Made by a program: the position numbers and the translations under genes | Source: Salipiger abyssi | GTDB taxonomy: Bacteria > Pseudomonadota > Alphaproteobacteria > Rhodobacterales > Rhodobacteraceae | Length of the DNA: 64,000 bases | Direction of reading: 5' to 3' | NCBI RefSeq assembly: GCF_017311415.1 | Contig: NZ_JAEKIS010000018.1 | Span: 1 to 64,000, forward strand | Notes under the pieces: generated by a model | Told to the model about the DNA's origin: nothing | Databases searched by the model: none | What the model saw: only the letters and a program-made list of their open reading frames with translations | Part shown: positions 34,402 through 44,095 of the stretch, piece by piece | Layout: every line of letters starts with the position of its first letter | How positions within the stretch are numbered: the stretch's first letter is position 1

Positions 34402-35109
34402 ATGCGAGCAAAAGAACTAGTCCCGATTATGGCAGAGATTTACGGCGTCCCCTTCGAGACGGCGTTCATGATCGACCGCTCGCTGTCCGAGGCCGGTCTG
34501 CGTGCCAAGGGCCGAGGCCGCAGCCTTCCCGAGATGACCCGCCGCGAAGCGATCATTTTCCTGATTGCCTGCATGGTTACGCTCAAGGCCACCAAGGCTG
34601 GGCAGGAGGTTCAGCCCTGGTTGTCCGCTGATGGCTGGATCAATGACGAGATCGAGCCTGGCGACTACCCGTCCGAGGACTACGCCGCGATGGGGCTGGA
34701 AGCGCCCCAAGAGATGATCGACAAGGACGCGGCCAAGGGGCCGATCATCAAGAATTACTACATGCAAGAGGTGGTCAAGCTTCTCGACTATCAGCCGGCA
34801 GATGAAGACGGCTTGCCCGCGCGGATCAACATGATCGACTGTCTTCTAGCGGTCTGCGACCTTCTGGAAGATACGGGCACAGACGCGGGCCATTTCAAAT
34901 TCGAGATCAGCGTTTCGCACGGATGGGCAGCAATCTCCGTCAATGAGCGGTTCTCTGGTGGTTACTCCGAAATTCGCTTTCAGACCGACGCTGGGGCCGA
35001 CGATCCGGTGTCGTATGAGACGCAAATCAGCAAGTCGGCGGTGGTCTATGGTGACGCACTACTGGCGCTGGTGGTGCGAACGGCCCGTGAAAATGGAGGG
35101 CGCTCATGA
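34402..35109 (+). CDS. Unknown protein of a horizontally acquired-looking island
   Basis: 235 residues; I do not recognise a family. The N-terminal 70 residues are helical and contain GLRAKGRGRSLPEMTRREA, possibly nucleic-acid binding, and a hydrophobic IIFLIACMVTLKAT stretch. The middle is acidic and the C-terminal part has a beta-like ISVNERFSGGYSEIRFQTDAG pattern. Codon use is less GC-biased than the neighbours. A start at ATG 34402 is chosen because the operator array and AAGG precede it. Its stop overlaps the ATG of a 47-residue membrane protein, so they form a two-gene unit. A phage or mobile-element origin is likely. Confidence 0.55.
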   Translation: MRAKELVPIMAEIYGVPFETAFMIDRSLSEAGLRAKGRGRSLPEMTRREAIIFLIACMVTLKATKAGQEVQPWLSADGWINDEIEPGDYPSEDYAAMGLEAPQEMIDKDAAKGPIIKNYYMQEVVKLLDYQPADEDGLPARINMIDCLLAVCDLLEDTGTDAGHFKFEISVSHGWAAISVNERFSGGYSEIRFQTDAGADDPVSYETQISKSAVVYGDALLALVVRTARENGGRS

Positions 35110-35249
35110 AAGACCTCGGGCACTACACGTTCGAGTTTGAACGGGCGGACATGAAAATCCGTTTCAGTGCGGGGGGCACCGTTGCTCTCATCACGGCACT
35201 GGCCTTAGCCGGCCTCGTGATCGCGTTTGTCCTACTCAAGTATCTCTAG
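35106..35249 (+). CDS. 47-residue single-span membrane protein
   Basis: The frame begins with an ATGA overlap with the island gene and encodes MKDLGHYTFEFERADMKIRF, then about 22 hydrophobic residues (VALITALALAGLVIAFVLL) ending KYL. The N-terminal amphipathic part is likely cytoplasmic. The tight coupling and the clean membrane segment support a real gene. Function unknown; phage-type membrane effector and structural partner of the upstream protein are both possible. Confidence 0.55.
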   Translation: MKDLGHYTFEFERADMKIRFSAGGTVALITALALAGLVIAFVLLKYL

Positions 35250-35430
35250 GCTCGCCGCATCGCCTTGGCCCAACCTTCAATAAAAGAACGTTTTTCCTTT
35301 CAATGGGAAAGCTGACGTTGGTGCAGTCGCTGCGAAAGCACACTATCTCCGCATAGCGCGCGCTCCGACCATATTGTCAGGAACCTGCCAAAAACAGCCC
35401 GCCCGTTACCACCCTACGCCTTCCCCCGCC

Positions 35431-36219
35431 TCAGAGATCGAAGGTCGCAAACACCGGCGCATGATCGGAGGGCTTTTCCCAGCCGCGCGCGGCGCGCAGG
35501 ATGCGGCTGTTGTGGCCGGCGCTCGCGATATCCGGCGTCGCCCAGATGTGATCGAGCCGCCGGCCCTTGTCCGCGGCGTCCCAGTCACGGGCGCGGTAGG
35601 ACCACCAGGAATAAAGCTGCCCCTCGGGGATATCCTTGCGGGTGATGTCCACCCAGCCGCCCGCTTCCTGCGTGGCGCCCAGCGCCTCGACCTCGATCGG
35701 GGTGTGCGAGACCACCTTGAGCAGTTGCTTGTGCGACCACACATCGTCCTCGCGCGGGGCGATGTTGAGATCGCCCACCAGGATCGCCTTGCCGGGCCGC
35801 TCGCCGGCGAACCAGTCGCGCATCTCGGCGAGGTAGTCGAGCTTCTGGCCGAATTTCTCGTTCACGGCGCGGTCGGGCACATCGCCGCCCGCGGGCACGT
35901 AGAAATTATGGATCGTCACACCGTTTTCCAGCTCGGCGGCGATGTGGCGGGCGTGGCCGAGCCCGGCGAAATCCATGTCGCCGAGATCGCGCAGCGGCTG
36001 TTTCGACAGGATCGCCACACCGTTATACCCCTTCTGGCCGCGCGCCACGATATGGCCATAGCCGAGCTCGCGGAACTGCTCCATCGGGATCTTGTCGACC
36101 GGGCTCTTGCACTCTTGCAGGCAGAGCACGTCGGGGGCTTCTTCGGCGAGCAGCTTGGCCACCAGAGCCTCGCGCAGGCGGACGGAGTTGATATTCCAGG
36201 TGGCCAGTGTGAACGGCAT
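35431..36219 (-). CDS. xth: Exodeoxyribonuclease III
   Basis: 262 residues. The EEP fold blocks are ATWNINSVRLR, CLQECK (Glu36), VGDLNIAPREDD and SDHAPVFATF, with all catalytic residues present and length normal. It acts on abasic sites and 3-prime ends in base-excision repair. AAGGAGAG precedes ATG 36219. Length and the NIAPREDDVWSHKQ region distinguish it from the shorter EEP protein at 31802. Confidence 0.93.
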   Translation of the reverse strand: MPFTLATWNINSVRLREALVAKLLAEEAPDVLCLQECKSPVDKIPMEQFRELGYGHIVARGQKGYNGVAILSKQPLRDLGDMDFAGLGHARHIAAELENGVTIHNFYVPAGGDVPDRAVNEKFGQKLDYLAEMRDWFAGERPGKAILVGDLNIAPREDDVWSHKQLLKVVSHTPIEVEALGATQEAGGWVDITRKDIPEGQLYSWWSYRARDWDAADKGRRLDHIWATPDIASAGHNSRILRAARGWEKPSDHAPVFATFDL

Positions 36220-36311
36220 GTCTCTCTCCTTGATCGCGCGGAGAAACTCGCACCGGCGCGGCACGGGCGCAACCCGGCTTATGCGCCGTCATGCCATCAC
36301 AAGAAAGCCGC

Positions 36312-37550
36312 TCAGCCGTTGCCCGCCATGGCCAGCGGCGGCGCATAGAGCGCGGCAACCTCTGCCTCTGCCTCGGACCCCGAGACCACGCGGCGCGCCG
36401 GGATGCGGGCCATGCCCTGCAATTCGGCGGGAATACCGGCGAGGCGGATGGTGTAATCGGTCACCAGCAACGTCTCGACCCAGGCGCCATTGGCGCGGAT
36501 CAGCTCATGCGCGCCCAATAGCAGGTGGAAGTAATGCGCCAGCCGGCAACCCGGGCGTTCGCTCACCCCGGCCAGACCACCGAGCTTTTTGGCGGCGACC
36601 AGAAGGCGCGGATTGTCCTGCGGTATCGCGATCCGGTGCTGCGGCGACACGCGCAGCTCGCGCTCTGGAAAGCCCGGACCCAGCGCGTGCTTGCGCAGGC
36701 GGACAGGCTTCATCCGATGCGGCCCGTCGCGGAACCGATAGGTGGAGGAGCTGCTGAAAAGCAGCGGCTGCATGCCGTGATCGAGGGTCAGCAGCCGGTC
36801 GCCCGGGCGCAGCGTCTCGACCCGGCGGGGGCCACCCTCGGTCTCGATCAGCGTGCCCTGCAACAGGCAGACCGCGCCGGACTCGAAGGTGAAATTCGAC
36901 GAGGACAGCGAAGCGTAGTTGAGCCATCGCACCTGTGTCACCGAGCCGTCGGGCAGCGAGATCAGCGTGCCCCAGTTGCCATCGTCGCTGAGATAGGGCG
37001 CCAACTCGTCATAGGTGGTGATGCCGGGGTAGTTGATCGCCAGGATATCGCCGTCGGCGGCGCTGTAATCCTCGATATAGTTGGTGCCGCTGTCGGCGGA
37101 GATGACGAAGACGTCGGCGCCGCCATGGCCATAGATCGTATCGGTTCCGGAGCCGATTTCGATCCGGTCGTTGTCGGCGCCGGCATAGACCAGATCGTCG
37201 CCGTCGCCATCGCGCAGGACGTCGTCGCCGTCGTCGCCATAGATCGTGTCGTTGCCGGCGCCGCCCTCCACGGTATCGTCGCCGGTATCGCCGTGCAGGC
37301 TGTCGGCGCCATCGCCCCCCGAGATCGAGTCGCCGTCGGCGCCGCCCGCGACGGTGTCGTTGCCCTCGCCGGTATCGACGACATCGTTGCCATCGCCCGC
37401 CTCGACGCTGTCGTCGCCGATGCCGCCGTCGATGGTGTCGGCGCCTTCGTAACCGACGATGGTGTCTCTGCCATCGCCGCCGGAGATCGAATCGTCGCCC
37501 GACGTGCCGTCGATCCAGTCGTTACCGCTGGTGCCCGAGATTGTTGCCAT
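36312..37550 (-). CDS. RTX-repeat protein with Hint domain
   Basis: 412 residues. The first about 145 residues are GDGxDxIxG-type nonapeptide repeats binding Ca2+, starting almost at residue 1 without a signal peptide, as expected for type I export. A Hint (Hedgehog/intein) domain follows: CLLQGTLIETEGG with Cys228 as the splicing-type nucleophile, LRPGDRLLTLDHGMQPL, and SPQHRI with the block-B-like histidine. The C-terminus has no intein Asn, so autoproteolytic N-S shift or thioester transfer rather than full splicing is possible. Such Hint proteins are frequent in roseobacters, with unknown role. The gene stands alone. Confidence 0.85.
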   Translation of the reverse strand: MATISGTSGNDWIDGTSGDDSISGGDGRDTIVGYEGADTIDGGIGDDSVEAGDGNDVVDTGEGNDTVAGGADGDSISGGDGADSLHGDTGDDTVEGGAGNDTIYGDDGDDVLRDGDGDDLVYAGADNDRIEIGSGTDTIYGHGGADVFVISADSGTNYIEDYSAADGDILAINYPGITTYDELAPYLSDDGNWGTLISLPDGSVTQVRWLNYASLSSSNFTFESGAVCLLQGTLIETEGGPRRVETLRPGDRLLTLDHGMQPLLFSSSSTYRFRDGPHRMKPVRLRKHALGPGFPERELRVSPQHRIAIPQDNPRLLVAAKKLGGLAGVSERPGCRLAHYFHLLLGAHELIRANGAWVETLLVTDYTIRLAGIPAELQGMARIPARRVVSGSEAEAEVAALYAPPLAMAGNG

Positions 37551-37698
37551 TGACCTGCCCGCTTTGCCTGTCGTCCCGATATAGGCGACGAGATCTTAAT
37601 GCGTTGTTTCCTTTCGCTTACCGCATTTTTCGAATCGTGAACAGGGCACCGCTGGCAAGGCGGTGCGCGGTGCGACGAAAAAGCCGCGCCAGCGGTGC

Positions 37699-38601
37699 TT
37701 AGAGCGCCAGGACCAGAACCAGGATCGACAGCGCCAGAAAACCGATCCCGGCCAGTTCCCGGCGGGTGACGCGCTCCTTGAAGAACATCACCGAGGCGAT
37801 CAGCGAAAAGACCAGCTCCACCTGCCCCAGCGCCTGCACATAGGCGGCGTTTTGCAGGGTGAAGGCGGTGAACCAGCACAGGCTGCCGGCCATCGAGGTC
37901 AGCCCCACCCAGATCGCCACCTTGCGCGCCCGCCAGACGGCGGTGATCTGCCCGGGCTCGGCAAAGCGCATCCAGAGCGCCATCGCCAGGAATTGCGACA
38001 GCACCACGCAGCACAGCGTGACCGAGGCGCGCAGCAGCGGGTCATCGACATCGAGCTGCAACGATGCGCCGCGATAGCCCACCGCCGAGAAGGCAAAGAA
38101 GAGACCCGAGGCAAGCCCCAACGCCACCGCCCGGTTGCCGAGCCGGCGCAGCCAGTGTCCGCTCACCCCCGGCATGTCCGACAGCAGCAGCACGCCCACC
38201 AGCCCGATGAGGATTGCCCACCAGCCCACCGGCGACAGCCCCTCGCCCAGCAGCACCAGACCGACCAGCGCGGTCTGGATGACCTCGGTCTTCTTGAAGG
38301 TGATGCCCACCGCGAAGTTGCGCTGCCGGAACAGCGCCACCACACAGATCGTCGCCAGGATCTGCCCGGTGCCGCCGGTCAGCGCATAGGCCCAGAAGAG
38401 CGGACCGAGCGCCGGCACGCTTTGTCCCGTCAGCGCGATATAGAGCCCGGTGATCAGCAGCGCCGGCGGGAAGGCATAGGCAAAGCGGGCAAAGGTGCTG
38501 CCGGTGGCGCTGAGGCCGCCCATGCTCAGCACCTTCTGCACCATGAAGCGCAGGGTCTGAAAAAAGGCGGCGGCGATGGTGACGATGATCCAGAGGTCCA
38601 T
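37699..38601 (-). CDS. EamA/DMT-family transporter
   Basis: 300 residues with about ten hydrophobic spans in two EamA repeats (3-135 and 155-298); ALGQVELVFSLIASVMFFKERVTRRE is split here as ALGQVELVFSLIASVMF then FKERVTRRELAG, the usual end of the family. Likely exports or imports a small metabolite. No neighbour indicates the substrate. Confidence 0.87.
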   Translation of the reverse strand: MDLWIIVTIAAAFFQTLRFMVQKVLSMGGLSATGSTFARFAYAFPPALLITGLYIALTGQSVPALGPLFWAYALTGGTGQILATICVVALFRQRNFAVGITFKKTEVIQTALVGLVLLGEGLSPVGWWAILIGLVGVLLLSDMPGVSGHWLRRLGNRAVALGLASGLFFAFSAVGYRGASLQLDVDDPLLRASVTLCCVVLSQFLAMALWMRFAEPGQITAVWRARKVAIWVGLTSMAGSLCWFTAFTLQNAAYVQALGQVELVFSLIASVMFFKERVTRRELAGIGFLALSILVLVLAL

Positions 38602-38693
38602 GTCGCCACGCTATGGCGCGATTTCTCCGGAAAGACCAGATACATACGGCAGACGGTCATACAATCTGTCGCGCAACCGCCGCAGCGGCCCGC

Positions 38694-39233
38694 TCAGAGC
38701 GCGCGCCATTCTCCGGGCGCGAGCCCTGTCACCGTCCAGTCGCCCACCGACCAGCGCACCAGCCGCAGGCAGGGCAGGCCCACATGCGCCACCATGCGCC
38801 GCACCTGGCGGTTGCGGCCCTCGGTGATCGTCACCTCCAGCCAGGCATCGGGCACGGTCTTGCGGAACCGCACCGGCGGCACGCGCGGCCAGAGATCGGG
38901 TGCCGGCAGGCGGCGCAGCTTGGCGGGCCGGGTCGGCCCGTCCTTCAGCGTCACGCCGGCGCGGAGCTGCGCGAGCTGTGCCTCCTGCGGATCGCCCTCG
39001 ACCTGCACCAGATAGGTCTTGGGCTTCCTGAATTTCGGATGCGCAATGCGGGCCTGCAAGCGTCCGTCATCGGTGAGCAGCAAAAGCCCCTCGCTGTCGC
39101 GGTCGAGCCGCCCGGCGGGATAGACCTTCGGCACGTCGATATAATCCGACAGAGTGGCGCGCGGGCTGTCGGCGGTGCCCTTGTCGGTGAACTGCGACAG
39201 CACGCCGAAGGGCTTGTTGAAGAGAATCAGCAT
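38694..39233 (-). CDS. RluE-type rRNA pseudouridine synthase
   Basis: 179 residues, the short RluE-like form without an S4 domain. The catalytic block [18 protein letters not shown] carries Asp44, and [16 protein letters not shown] is the second RNA-binding block. It would modify one uridine of 23S rRNA. Its start overlaps the tadA stop by 7 bp on the same strand, making a two-gene RNA-modification unit, with an RluB-like gene diverging on the other side. Confidence 0.87.
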   Translation of the reverse strand: MLILFNKPFGVLSQFTDKGTADSPRATLSDYIDVPKVYPAGRLDRDSEGLLLLTDDGRLQARIAHPKFRKPKTYLVQVEGDPQEAQLAQLRAGVTLKDGPTRPAKLRRLPAPDLWPRVPPVRFRKTVPDAWLEVTITEGRNRQVRRMVAHVGLPCLRLVRWSVGDWTVTGLAPGEWRAL

Positions 39234-39688
39234 CCCGACTCGCGCCTGTCTGCAAAAAAGCCCTTCAGCAGCTTTTCCGCCTCTTTTGCCGCAATCCCGT
39301 CATAAACCTCCGGCGCGTGATGGCATTGCGGATGCGAAAACACCCGCGCGCCCTGCGCAACGCCGCCGGATTTCGGATCGCCCGCGCCGTAGTAGAGCCG
39401 CGCGATCCGGGCAAAGGAAATCGCCGCCGCGCACATCGGGCAAGGCTCAAGCGTCACGTAAAGGTGATGCCCCGGCAACCGCTCCGATCCTGCCGCCGCG
39501 CAGGCAGCGCGCAGGGCCAGCACCTCGGCATGGGCGGTGGGATCGTTGAGCTCGCGTGTCCGGTTGCCGGCGGCAGCGACCACCGTCCCCGAGGGTGAAA
39601 CGACCACCGCACCCACCGGCACCTCGCCGCGCGCGGCGGCGGCCCGGGCCTCGGAGAGCGCCTGATCCATGTGACTGCGAAAGCTCAT
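39227..39688 (-). CDS. tadA: tRNA(Arg) adenosine-34 deaminase
   Basis: 153 residues. Zinc and catalytic residues are in [13 protein letters not shown] (His53, Glu55) and [12 protein letters not shown] (Cys83, Cys86). It converts A34 of tRNA-Arg(ACG) to inosine. Residues up to Met7 may be extra; Met7 is the alternative start. It is divergent from the rluB-like gene by 78 bp. Confidence 0.93.
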   Translation of the reverse strand: MSFRSHMDQALSEARAAAARGEVPVGAVVVSPSGTVVAAAGNRTRELNDPTAHAEVLALRAACAAAGSERLPGHHLYVTLEPCPMCAAAISFARIARLYYGAGDPKSGGVAQGARVFSHPQCHHAPEVYDGIAAKEAEKLLKGFFADRRESGC

Positions 39689-39766
39689 GCGCGCGGTGAT
39701 AGCCGAGCCGCGCGGCTTTGGCGAGGCGGCTTCCCCCGGGCACCGCTTTGCAGTATGGCGAGAGAC

Positions 39767-40591
<825 letters not shown>

Positions 40592-40704
40592 TCGCGCAGC
40601 GCGCCACACGCGCTGCTAAGCCTTCATTTACTTTGACGAAAATTGGGCGACCTTTTCACGAAAGCCGCCGCTTTTTCGCCCGGATTCCGGGTCAGGATCT
40701 TCGC

Positions 40705-40905
40705 ATGATGACGACGATCCTGGCCCTGCTCATTCTGACCGCCACGACCCTGCTGGTTCTCGGGAACCTGCGGATGGTCGCGCATGACACCTATGAGGCG
40801 CTGTCCAGCGCCGCCAGCCGCATCCGGCAGAGCGGCAACCCGAAGGCCAAGCTCGCCTTTGCCGCCCTCTGGGTGCTGATCTTCGCCCTGAGCTACCTTC
40901 TCTGA
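40705..40905 (+). CDS. Small two-span membrane protein of the TelA/XpaC cluster
   Basis: 66 residues with hydrophobic spans at about 5-20 (ILALLILTATTLLVLG) and 50-65 (LAFAALWVLIFALSYLL) and a polar connection. It starts at one of two adjacent ATGs (40705 or 40708). It is the first gene of the plus-strand cluster that goes on with the XpaC-like gene 24 bp later. I know no family for it. Co-location suggests a small subunit of the membrane assembly. Confidence 0.6.
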   Translation: MMTTILALLILTATTLLVLGNLRMVAHDTYEALSSAASRIRQSGNPKAKLAFAALWVLIFALSYLL

Positions 40906-40929
40906 GCGGCGCGAAAGGAGCCTGAGGTC

Positions 40930-41778
40930 ATGGCCAACATCGACTACGGAGTATATCGCGACGACGGCATGGGCCCGCTCGATTCCGGTCTGGCGGTGCT
41001 CTTCCTCGCGGCCTTTCCGATGGTCCTGCTGCTGTTTCAGGGCAGCGCAACCTCGGCCTTTGCCGCCGTGCTGCAACTGTCGCTCTTCATCATGGCCCTG
41101 CGGCTCATCCATCGCGGTCAAAAGCTGCAAAACGCCTATGACAGCGCCGAGATCGCCCGCGCCCCGCGGATCCCGCGCAAAATCCTCGGTGCGGTGCTGA
41201 TCGGCATCATGGTGACAATCCTCGCCGGGCACCATTTCTATTCGCTGCTGCTGCCGATTGGGTTTGGTGCGCTGGCCGCTGCGCTGAGCATCGCGGCCTT
41301 CGGCATCGACCCGCTGAAGAACAAGGGCGACATTGACGCGGTCAGCGCCGCGCCGCACACACCCATCTCGCGCACCTCGGAAGCAGTGCTGGAGCGAATC
41401 GAGGCCACGCTCGACAGCATGGTGCAGGACGTGGCCGCGCTCGACGACAGCGACCTGACCCGCCAGATCGAGGCGCTGAAGACCGGCGCCATGGGCCTGA
41501 TCGCGGCGCTTTGTGCCGAAAACCCCGATATCAAGCAGCTGCGCAAGCCGGTCGTAAAATTCGTCGAGCTGCTTCGGCAGGAAAACGCTCGTCTCATCGG
41601 CGCCTGGGAAGCGGGAGATCGCCACCGCGCCCGCCGCCGCTATCTGGCACGCATCACGGTTCTGGGCCAAGCCTTTGAAGAGCGGGCAAGAAAATCGGTC
41701 ACAAGCGCCGGTCGCGACGCGTTCGAATTGGAGGCGGACCTGCTCTGGCATCGCATGCGCATAGACCTTGTGGCCTGA
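40930..41778 (+). CDS. XpaC-like membrane protein (paralogue 1)
   Basis: 282 residues. Four hydrophobic spans in the N-terminal 125 residues are followed by a helical cytoplasmic part. The segment RAPRIPRKILGA and AAFGIDPLKNKG are shared with the protein encoded at 41953 (RRPAIPRKIFAA, GAFGIDPMKNKG), so the two are paralogues. The family is annotated as 5-bromo-4-chloroindolyl phosphate hydrolysis protein (XpaC), which typically stands beside TelA, as here. True biochemical activity is unknown; a membrane-stress role is inferred. AAAGGAG precedes ATG 40930. Confidence 0.75.
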   Translation: MANIDYGVYRDDGMGPLDSGLAVLFLAAFPMVLLLFQGSATSAFAAVLQLSLFIMALRLIHRGQKLQNAYDSAEIARAPRIPRKILGAVLIGIMVTILAGHHFYSLLLPIGFGALAAALSIAAFGIDPLKNKGDIDAVSAAPHTPISRTSEAVLERIEATLDSMVQDVAALDDSDLTRQIEALKTGAMGLIAALCAENPDIKQLRKPVVKFVELLRQENARLIGAWEAGDRHRARRRYLARITVLGQAFEERARKSVTSAGRDAFELEADLLWHRMRIDLVA

Positions 41779-41792
41779 GCCGGATCTGCGGT

Positions 41793-41851
41793 CTTTCCCC
41801 CTAGCAAGTTCGCGCCTTTCCCCCTAAGTTTTCTCCGAAACGAGAAAATCC
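41793..41851 (+). promoter_or_regulatory. Leader with 11-bp direct repeat and hairpin before the 29-codon gene
   Basis: CTTTCCCCCTA occurs at 41793-41803 and again at 41816-41826, exactly 23 bp apart. A hairpin TTTTCTC (41829-41835) / GAGAAAA (41842-41848) follows directly, ending just before the GGAGG ribosome site. The block could be an internal promoter/operator plus a translational switch for the second half of the cluster. Confidence 0.45.
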
Positions 41852-41861
41852 CGGAGGCGGC

Positions 41862-41951
41862 ATGTCTGGCACAGCCTTGCAGAAGGTGGCCTATGTACTT
41901 CTGATCGTGCTCCTTTTCGGGGTCACGTCCGGCTGGCTGGGCGGGCTCTGA
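41862..41951 (+). CDS. 29-residue hydrophobic peptide
   Basis: ATG 41862 has an excellent GGAGG 7 nt upstream. The peptide MSGTALQKVAYVLL... is essentially one membrane span ending GWLGGL. The stop TGA is directly followed by the ATG of the second XpaC-like gene (one base between). It is too short for usual gene finders. It may be a small membrane subunit or a leader peptide coupling translation to the next gene. Confidence 0.55.
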   Translation: MSGTALQKVAYVLLIVLLFGVTSGWLGGL

Positions 41952-41952
41952 G

Positions 41953-42852
41953 ATGGCCCAACGATTTGGCGGAAAATACAGTCCCGACGCGGCGGAAGCA
42001 GCAGAAAACGCCCCCGACGAACCGATCCGGCCCAGTCATTACAACGGCGCCAAGGTCGATCCGGTGGGTGCGCGTTCGAACGTGCTTTTCGTGCCGCCCA
42101 TCGTGCTGGCCGCAACCTCGCTCAACGACGGCGCGGTGGGGCTCGTCACGGGCCTGGCCGGCGCCGGAGCTTTGCTGCTCGGCGCCTGGCTGCTGCGCGA
42201 CGGGCTGCGGGCGCAGGCCGCCTATGACGAGCGCCGCGTGGCGCGCCGTCCCGCAATCCCGCGCAAGATCTTTGCCGCCGCGCTGGCGGGCGCCGGCGTT
42301 GCCGTCGCCGCGTTCAAGGCCGAGCCGGGCGTCGTCGCCCCCGCGCTTTACGGGCTCTCGGCGGTTGTGCTGCATCTCGGCGCCTTCGGCATCGACCCGA
42401 TGAAAAACAAGGGGATGGAAGGCATCGACACCTTCCAGCAGGATCGCGTCGCCCGTGTCGTAGACGAGGCCGAATCCTATCTCAGCGCCATGGACGAGGC
42501 GGTGAAACGCGCCGGCGACCGTCAGGTCGAGGCCCGCGTCGAGCGCTTTCACCATAAGGTCTCGCAGCTCATCCGCACCGTCGAAGAAGATCCGCGCGAC
42601 CTGACCTCGGCGCGCAAATATCTCGGCGTCTACCTGATGGGCGCCCGCGACGCGGCGGTGAAATTCGCCGATATCTACTGCCGGACGCAGGACCGCGCCG
42701 CGAAAAGCGATTTCATGATGCTATTGACCGATCTCGAAGAGGGGTTCGGTCAGAAAAATGAAAAACTCCTGCTCGATAACAATGCCGACCTGACCGTCGA
42801 AATCGAGGTTTTGCGGGATCGGCTGCAACGGGAAGGCGTCCGGCTGAGTTGA
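41953..42852 (+). CDS. XpaC-like membrane protein (paralogue 2)
   Basis: 299 residues. The first about 50 residues are hydrophilic, then hydrophobic spans at about 50-90 and 100-140, followed by a long helical tail with coiled-coil-like charge pattern to the end (KSDFMMLLTDLEEGFGQKNE). It shares the IPRKI and FGIDPxKNKG blocks with the gene at 40930. It belongs to the XpaC family and stands 37 bp before telA, the usual pairing. XpaC and TelA occur together in many bacteria, suggesting a complex. Confidence 0.78.
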   Translation: MAQRFGGKYSPDAAEAAENAPDEPIRPSHYNGAKVDPVGARSNVLFVPPIVLAATSLNDGAVGLVTGLAGAGALLLGAWLLRDGLRAQAAYDERRVARRPAIPRKIFAAALAGAGVAVAAFKAEPGVVAPALYGLSAVVLHLGAFGIDPMKNKGMEGIDTFQQDRVARVVDEAESYLSAMDEAVKRAGDRQVEARVERFHHKVSQLIRTVEEDPRDLTSARKYLGVYLMGARDAAVKFADIYCRTQDRAAKSDFMMLLTDLEEGFGQKNEKLLLDNNADLTVEIEVLRDRLQREGVRLS

Positions 42853-42889
42853 GTTGGAGCGCCGCAACAAAATATGTGGGGAAGACCGG

Positions 42890-44092
42890 ATGTCTGAAAA
42901 TGTGAAAGCCGAGGCCGAAAAGGCGCTGGCGATGGTCGATGAGGTGAACGCGGTGGTCCTGCCGGAGCCGTCGCAGGCGGATGCGGTGGTGCCACTCTCC
43001 GACGCCGCCCCCGAGGTCGGCGAAGAGATCCGCTCGCGCATGGCAGAGATCGACATGGGCGACACCAACTCCATCGTCTCTTTCGGCTCGGCGGCGCAAT
43101 CCGAGTTGCAGGAAATCTCCCAAGCGATGCTCGACGGCGTGCGTAACAAAGATGTCGGTCCGGCGGGCGACAGCCTGCGCGGCATCGTCACCACGATCCG
43201 GGGTTTTTCGGTCTCCGAGCTCGACGTGCGCCGCGATCGTAGCTGGTGGGAAAAGTTGATCGGCCGCGCCGCGCCCTTCGCCAAGTTCACCGCGCGCTAC
43301 GAAGAGGTGCAGGGACAGATCGACAAGATCACCGACAACCTGCTCAAGCATGAGCATACGCTGCTGAAGGACATCAAGTCGCTCGACCTGCTCTACGACA
43401 AGACGCTGCAATTCTACGACGAGCTGGCGCTCTACATCGCCGCCGGCGAGGAAAAGCTGAAGGAGCTGGACGGCACCCTCATCCCCGCCAAAGAGGCCGA
43501 GGTGCAAGCGGCGGCCGAGAACGATCAGGTGATGAAGGCGCAGGAGCTGCGCGACCTGCGCGCTGCGCGCGACGATCTCGAACGCCGGGTGCACGACCTG
43601 AAACTCACCCGCCAGGTCACCATGCAGTCCCTGCCCTCGATCCGGCTGGTGCAGGAGAACGACAAGTCGCTGGTCACCAAGATCAACTCGACCCTGGTCA
43701 ACACCGTGCCGCTCTGGGAAACCCAGCTGGCGCAGGCGGTCACCATCCAGCGCTCCGCCGAGGCGGCAGCGGCGGTGCGTGACGCCAACGACCTCACCAA
43801 CGAGCTGCTGACCGCAAATGCCAAGAACCTGCGCGACAGCAACAAGGTGATCCGCGAGGAGATGGAGCGCGGCGTCTTCGATATCGAAGCGGTGAAACAG
43901 GCCAATGCCGACCTGATCGGCACCATCCAGGAATCGCTCCAGATCGCCGACGAGGGCAAGGCGCGCCGCGCCAAGGCCGAGGAAGAGCTGAAGAAGATGG
44001 AACACGAGCTGCGCGACACGCTGGCCGCCGCCAAGGCGCGCCGCGACGGCGTCGGCGACAATGCCGGCACCTCCGTGCCGGCGGGCGCCTGA
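42890..44092 (+). CDS. telA: TelA-family toxic anion resistance protein
   Basis: 400 residues, nearly all alpha-helical with long coiled coils; SIVSFGSAAQSELQEISQAML is split as SIVSFGSAAQSELQEIS and the segment WWEKLIGRAAPFAKFTARYEEVQGQI are TelA hallmarks. No membrane segment. Family members confer tellurite or toxic-anion resistance in some bacteria, otherwise linked to envelope stress. It lies directly behind an XpaC gene. GTGGGGAAG before ATG 42890 fixes the start. Confidence 0.88.
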   Translation: MSENVKAEAEKALAMVDEVNAVVLPEPSQADAVVPLSDAAPEVGEEIRSRMAEIDMGDTNSIVSFGSAAQSELQEISQAMLDGVRNKDVGPAGDSLRGIVTTIRGFSVSELDVRRDRSWWEKLIGRAAPFAKFTARYEEVQGQIDKITDNLLKHEHTLLKDIKSLDLLYDKTLQFYDELALYIAAGEEKLKELDGTLIPAKEAEVQAAAENDQVMKAQELRDLRAARDDLERRVHDLKLTRQVTMQSLPSIRLVQENDKSLVTKINSTLVNTVPLWETQLAQAVTIQRSAEAAAAVRDANDLTNELLTANAKNLRDSNKVIREEMERGVFDIEAVKQANADLIGTIQESLQIADEGKARRAKAEEELKKMEHELRDTLAAAKARRDGVGDNAGTSVPAGA

Positions 44093-44095
44093 GCC

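Noticed and set aside
35280-35330. Short AT-rich stretch with CTTTC/GAAAG pairing
   Set aside because: Stem too short and no T run; not enough to call a terminator or regulatory RNA.
36900-37550. Apparent tandem repeat near the Hint protein
   Set aside because: Explained by the RTX repeats in its N-terminal half.
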